Shown: positions 5,630 to 8,830 of the stretch, in pieces
Layout: the number at the start of each line of letters is the position of its first letter
Position numbering within the stretch: position 1 is the stretch's first letter
Assembly (NCBI GenBank): GCA_963169135.1
Contig: CAUJEQ010000072.1
Location: 1 to 8,830, forward strand
Length of the DNA: 8,830 nucleotides
Direction: 5' to 3'
From: Chloroflexota bacterium
GTDB lineage: Bacteria; Chloroflexota; Dehalococcoidia; Tepidiformales; Tepidiformaceae
Notes under the pieces: model-generated
The model's database searches: none
Seen by the model: the letters and a program-made list of their open reading frames with translations, nothing else
Told to the model about the DNA's origin: nothing
Program-made: the position numbers and the translations under genes

Positions 5630-5648
5630 GACCCTGTTTCACGGGGTC
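5630..5648 (+). promoter_or_regulatory. Hairpin holding the ribosome binding site of the class III aminotransferase
   Basis: GACCCTG (5630-5636) pairs with CGGGGTC (5642-5648) over 7 bp with one G-U pair and a 5-nt loop (TTTCA). The only purine-rich ribosome-binding candidate for ATG 5655, GGGG (5643-5646), lies in the 3' arm, so folding would mask it. If GTG 5628 were the start, the hairpin would instead lie inside the coding region. Confidence 0.35.
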
Positions 5649-5654
5649 CGGCAA

Positions 5655-7025
5655 ATGAACATCGTTACCCTTGAGGATGCGCTGACGCTCGACCGGCGCG
5701 ACGCCCGCGACCTGTACTCGCGCTACATCAATCCGGGGATCGCGTCGCTTGTCCACCTTCTGGATATCGACCGCAACTTCGTGCGCGCCCGGGGCGTTTC
5801 GGTGTGGGACGACGGGGGCCAGGAGTACCTGGACTTCCTTGGCGGGTTCGGCGCGCTCAATGCCGGGCATAACCACCCGGAGGTCCAGGACGCGGTGCGG
5901 AAGGTGGCCGAAACGCCGAACCTGCTCCAAATCGCACTCTCAAGGCTGGCGGGAGCCCTGGGCCAATCGCTGGCAGCGATCACGCCGGGCGGCCTGGACC
6001 GGACATTCCTCTGTAGCAGCGGATCGGAGGCGGTCGAGGCAGCCCTGAAGCTCGCCCGGGCGAGCACGGGGCGGACCCATGTCATCTCCACGGAGAATGC
6101 CTACCACGGGCTGACCTTCGGGGCGCTCTCGGCGACCGGCCGCGAACACTACCGGGCGCCCTTCATGCCGCTGGTGCCGGACTTCGCGCACGTCCCGTTC
6201 GGCGACCTCGACGCACTTGAGCGCGAGCTGCAACGACTGCCCGCGGCGGCTTTCATCGTCGAACCGATCCAGGGAGAGGGCGGCATCGTCGTGCCGCCGG
6301 TCGGCTACCTGCGCGGCGCGCTCGACCTCTGCCACCAGCACGGCGCGCTCTTTATCGCGGATGAAGTGCAGACCGGGTTCGGGCGCACCGGGCGCATGTT
6401 CGCGGTCGACCACGAGGACGTCGTTCCGGACATCATGGCGCTGGCCAAGTCCCTTGGTGGTGGCGTCGCCCCGGTCGGAGCGTGCATCGCGACGAGCGAG
6501 GTCTGGGAGCGCGCCTATGGCAGCCGCGACACCTGCATGCTCCACGACTCGACGTTCGGTGGGAACGCACTTGCGTGCGCGGCGGCGCTGAAGGCGATCG
6601 AAATCGCAGTACGCGACGACTACGCGGGCCGGGCGGCCACGCTTGGCGCACACTTTCGCGAACGCCTCGAACGGATCGCCGGGGAGTCGAAGATCGTCCG
6701 GGATGTCCGCGGCAAGGGGCTCCTGCTGGGGCTGGAATTCGGCGAGCCGCCGATCGCGAAGGGGCTCAGCCGGGAATACTTCGCGGCGATGTTCGCGAGC
6801 ATCCTGCTCGAAGACCACCATATCATCACGGCCTACGCGCTCAACGCCACGAACATCCTGCGGCTCGAACCGCCGCTCATGGTCGAAGAGGCGCAACTCG
6901 ACGCTGCGGCCAACGCGATCGAGCAGGTGAGCCGGCACTACCGGAGCGTGCCCGGCCTGGTGCTGGCCTTCGGGCGGCGAGCGCTGGGGCGGCAGTTGCC
7001 CCACTTCGGCGTGCACCGGCCGTGA
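5655..7025 (+). CDS. Class III PLP-dependent aminotransferase (acetylornithine/putrescine/diaminobutyrate type)
   Basis: From ATG 5655 the product has 456 residues; an in-frame GTG at 5628 would add nine that look non-conserved. Class III landmarks are complete: GHNHPEV (71-77), the phosphate-binding CSSGSEAVEAALKLAR (120-135), YHGLTFGALSATG (150-162), IVEPIQGEGG (201-210), the cofactor aspartate D236 in FIADEVQTGFGRTG, and the Schiff-base lysine K265 in LAKSLGGGVAPVGA. Such enzymes move an omega-amino group, typically from ornithine, putrescine, GABA or diaminobutyrate, to a 2-oxo acid. HVPFGDLDALE (179-189) resembles putrescine and ornithine aminotransferases, but the substrate cannot be fixed by reading. 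A basic tail of about 25 residues (from about 431) extends past the usual C-terminus. It lies 99 nt downstream of the PatB-like lyase with two potential hairpins between, so it is probably co-transcribed with an extra control point. Confidence 0.88.
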   Translation: MNIVTLEDALTLDRRDARDLYSRYINPGIASLVHLLDIDRNFVRARGVSVWDDGGQEYLDFLGGFGALNAGHNHPEVQDAVRKVAETPNLLQIALSRLAGALGQSLAAITPGGLDRTFLCSSGSEAVEAALKLARASTGRTHVISTENAYHGLTFGALSATGREHYRAPFMPLVPDFAHVPFGDLDALERELQRLPAAAFIVEPIQGEGGIVVPPVGYLRGALDLCHQHGALFIADEVQTGFGRTGRMFAVDHEDVVPDIMALAKSLGGGVAPVGACIATSEVWERAYGSRDTCMLHDSTFGGNALACAAALKAIEIAVRDDYAGRAATLGAHFRERLERIAGESKIVRDVRGKGLLLGLEFGEPPIAKGLSREYFAAMFASILLEDHHIITAYALNATNILRLEPPLMVEEAQLDAAANAIEQVSRHYRSVPGLVLAFGRRALGRQLPHFGVHRP

Positions 7026-7034
7026 GGGCGGAGG

Positions 7035-7072
7035 AGCCCATCGCGAGCGCGAGGGTGCGGGGGCATGGGGCT
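7035..7072 (+). terminator. Weak terminator-like hairpin after the aminotransferase
   Basis: AGCCCAT (7035-7041) pairs with ATGGGGCT (7065-7072) over 7 bp with one bulged G and a 23-nt loop, starting 9 nt after the stop codon and followed by TT (7073-7074) and then A. The U-run is too short for a confident intrinsic terminator. It lies in the 125-nt gap before the antiporter gene, where I see no clear promoter. Confidence 0.2.
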
Positions 7073-7150
7073 TTACCGCCGCTCCTGATAGGCTCGGCGG
7101 GTGATGGACCTGGTGGCAATCCTCGCTGAGTGCCCGATCGGGGGGGCCGC

Positions 7151-8830
7151 GTGGAGGTAGATGTCGCGCTGCGCGCACTCGCCGTGGTCGCGGGGAGCGC
7201 TGTTGCTGCCCAGGTGATCGCGCGCAGGTTGCCGATCCCGGTGCCGGTCATCCTGCTGGCCTGCGGCGTCGTGCTTGGGCGCGACGGACTTGGCGCGATC
7301 GACACGGAGCAGTTGCACGACCTCATCCGCGTGATTGTCGTGCTCGCGGTCGCGTTGATCGTGTTCGAAGGCGGGACCGTGCTGAACTGGCGGCTACTCC
7401 GGGTGGTCGGCCCGGTGGTCCGGAACCTGGTGGTACTCGGACTGATCGTGACGCCAATCGTCGGGGCAGTGGCGGCCCACTATGCGCTGGGCTTCGGCTG
7501 GCGGCTTTCTATCCTGTTCGGGGCGCTGGTGTGTGTGACCGGGCCGAGCGTGATCACGCCGCTCCTGAAGGCCGTCCGGGTGAACGAACGGGTGCGCACG
7601 ACCCTGATGGGCGAAGGCATCATCATCGACCCGTTCGGGGCGCTGCTGACGCTGTTCCTGTTGCAGGTGGCCGTCGCAGAATCGTTCGAGGCTGCTGGAC
7701 CGGCACGCTGGGTGGTGGAGCGGGTGGTTATCGGGGTGACCGTGGGTGCTGCAGGCGCGGTTGGCATCTGGGCGTTGACTCGCGTGGTGAAGCGGCTGTC
7801 GTCGCGGGAGGTATCGCTGCTGGTGGTCGCGGGAGCGGTGATCGCGTTTGCGACCGCCGAATCGTTCGCGCACGAAGCGGGGCTGACCGCCATGGTGGTG
7901 ATGGGCATCGCCGCCGGGAACCTGAACCTCCCTCACCGGGAGTCTTTGAACGACTTCCAGGAGTCGGTGGTTGTGTTCCTCGTGGGGAGCGTCTACGTGC
8001 TGCTCGCGGCCGGGATCGACCTGGACGAGTTGCGCGGCCTGTTCCCGGAGGGACTGGTGGTGGTTGGCACCCTGGTGTTCGTCGGGCGGCCGCTGGTGGT
8101 GGTCCTCAGCAGCTGGGGCTCGAACCTGAACTGGCGGGAGCGGGTGTTTCTCTCGGCCGTGGCGCCCCGGGGCGTCGTCGCGGCCTCGCTGGCCGGGGTG
8201 GTCGCGCTCGAAGCAACGCCGCGGCTCGCCAACGATGGCGGACCGCTCGTGGCGATGGTGTTCGTGGTTATCGCGACAACCATCGCTGTCCAGTCCGCTT
8301 ATGCGGGCATCATTTCCCGATGGTTGAAGGTGTATCCCATGACGACTGTGATCGCGGGGGCCGGGGCGACCGGCCGCCATCTCGCTTCGAAGCTCACTTC
8401 TTCGGGCCGTGACGTGGTACTGATCGATTCGGACGAGGCGTCGGTCACGCTGGCGCGGGAGGAAGGCTTTGACGTAGTGCTGGGCGATATCGGAAGCATC
8501 GAGGCCTTGCGGAAAGCCAAGCTCGCGGACGCGACGGCGTTCGTGATCACCACACCCGACGACGATCGGGCGCTCCTGGCAGCCCGCCTGGCGACCACCG
8601 AGTTCGGCTGCCGAAACGTCATCGCGCGGGTGGATGAGCCTGTGCATGCGCCCGTCTTCCGGGACCTCGGCGTGACCGTGGTGAGCCCGAGCGAGGCGAC
8701 AGCGGCCGAGATCGCGATAGCTCTCGGCGAACCGCAGATCGCTGGGCTTCTCGCGGCCGTGGAAGAGGAGTTCGAGGCGATCCAGGTGGTGGTGACGAGC
8801 CCGGCGGCGGCGGTGCCGATCGAATCCATC
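7151..8830 (+). CDS. Cation:proton antiporter fused to a TrkA-N (RCK) domain, 3' end beyond window
   Basis: The frame opens after TGA 7127-7129 and stays open to the window end: 560 residues are visible from GTG 7151 (GTG 7130 is an alternative start without a ribosome binding site). Residues 1 to about 390 form a polytopic CPA-type sodium/proton exchanger domain with about 12 helices. Landmarks are VTGPSVITPLLK (129-140), GEGIIIDPFGA (154-164) with the probable ion-binding aspartate D160, and an APRGVVAASLAG segment (about residue 340) matching the conserved basic helix of CPA1 transporters. From M397 a Rossmann fold begins, with GAGATG (403-408) and the ribose-binding acidic pair in LIDSD, which is the TrkA-N/RCK nucleotide-sensing domain. 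After about residue 515 a linker leads into what looks like the start of TrkA-C. It likely exchanges Na+ or K+ for H+ at the cytoplasmic membrane under nucleotide or ligand control. Confidence 0.88.
   Translation, partial: MEVDVALRALAVVAGSAVAAQVIARRLPIPVPVILLACGVVLGRDGLGAIDTEQLHDLIRVIVVLAVALIVFEGGTVLNWRLLRVVGPVVRNLVVLGLIVTPIVGAVAAHYALGFGWRLSILFGALVCVTGPSVITPLLKAVRVNERVRTTLMGEGIIIDPFGALLTLFLLQVAVAESFEAAGPARWVVERVVIGVTVGAAGAVGIWALTRVVKRLSSREVSLLVVAGAVIAFATAESFAHEAGLTAMVVMGIAAGNLNLPHRESLNDFQESVVVFLVGSVYVLLAAGIDLDELRGLFPEGLVVVGTLVFVGRPLVVVLSSWGSNLNWRERVFLSAVAPRGVVAASLAGVVALEATPRLANDGGPLVAMVFVVIATTIAVQSAYAGIISRWLKVYPMTTVIAGAGATGRHLASKLTSSGRDVVLIDSDEASVTLAREEGFDVVLGDIGSIEALRKAKLADATAFVITTPDDDRALLAARLATTEFGCRNVIARVDEPVHAPVFRDLGVTVVSPSEATAAEIAIALGEPQIAGLLAAVEEEFEAIQVVVTSPAAAVPIESI

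Noticed and set aside
4266..5930. 554-codon open frame on the minus strand opposite the PatB-like gene
   Set aside because: It spans a whole real gene plus parts of its surroundings, reads as Arg/Pro/His-rich low-complexity sequence, and the plus-strand PLP lyase has every catalytic motif.
5940..7178. 412-codon open frame on the minus strand opposite the class III aminotransferase
   Set aside because: No coherent domain; the opposite strand carries intact class III aminotransferase motifs.
7394..8647. 417-codon minus-strand frame and a 293-codon plus-strand frame (7531-8412) over the antiporter
   Set aside because: Both are His/Arg- or Gly/Arg-rich shadows. The third frame encodes one unbroken antiporter-RCK protein with recognisable transport and Rossmann motifs.
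1..8830. CRISPR arrays, insertion sequences, tRNA/rRNA genes or long direct repeats
   Set aside because: I read through for regularly spaced repeats, terminal inverted repeats with transposase motifs and cloverleaf sequences, and saw none. A dedicated repeat and RNA search was not possible here.

Overview
The window is a densely packed stretch of chromosome from a GC-rich bacterium. By eye GC is about two thirds, third codon positions are strongly G/C, and GTG and TTG starts are common. The gene mix would fit Chloroflexota or a similar GC-rich Gram-positive-like lineage, but no marker here fixes the taxon. I see no rRNA, tRNA, CRISPR array, transposase or phage gene, and no gene-free stretch over 300 bases.

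Layout. (A) 2-643, plus strand: the C-terminal end of a probable secreted beta-rich protein, then a small ORF (422-643) with a good ribosome binding site, interrupted at codon 25 by an in-frame UGA. An 11-bp bulged hairpin begins 5 nt after that UGA. (B) 662-2089, minus strand: a polytopic GT-C-type glycosyltransferase. Its start codon and part of its ribosome binding site lie in a 10-bp perfect inverted repeat. (C) 2259-3115, plus strand: a GtrA-family membrane protein, translationally coupled through a GTGA overlap to a DUF1801 protein. B and C diverge from a control region (about 2128-2258) with TATACT facing left and TATAAT facing right. (D) 4232-3128, minus strand: a small four-helix membrane protein with an H-x-H-G-N motif, then a DinB-like protein with an intact histidine triad and its own candidate promoter. 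(E) 4398-7025, plus strand: a MalY/PatB-type PLP C-S lyase and a class III PLP aminotransferase, separated by a 99-nt leader that can form two hairpins. (F) 7151 to the window end, plus strand: a cation:proton antiporter fused to a cytosolic TrkA-N (RCK) nucleotide-binding domain, cut off by the window edge.

How the genes relate. GtrA proteins are usually linked to translocation of lipid-linked sugars, and GT-C enzymes use such donors outside the membrane. The divergent B/C pair is therefore the most coherent functional unit, plausibly cell-envelope glycosylation. The two PLP enzymes in E may form an amino-acid operon. The antiporter is a separate ion/pH homeostasis gene. The rest looks like housekeeping or accessory genes packed together.

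No large undescribed system is evident. The best leads are small: the in-frame UGA with its downstream hairpin, the start-codon-sequestering inverted repeat of the glycosyltransferase, and the double-hairpin leader of the aminotransferase.
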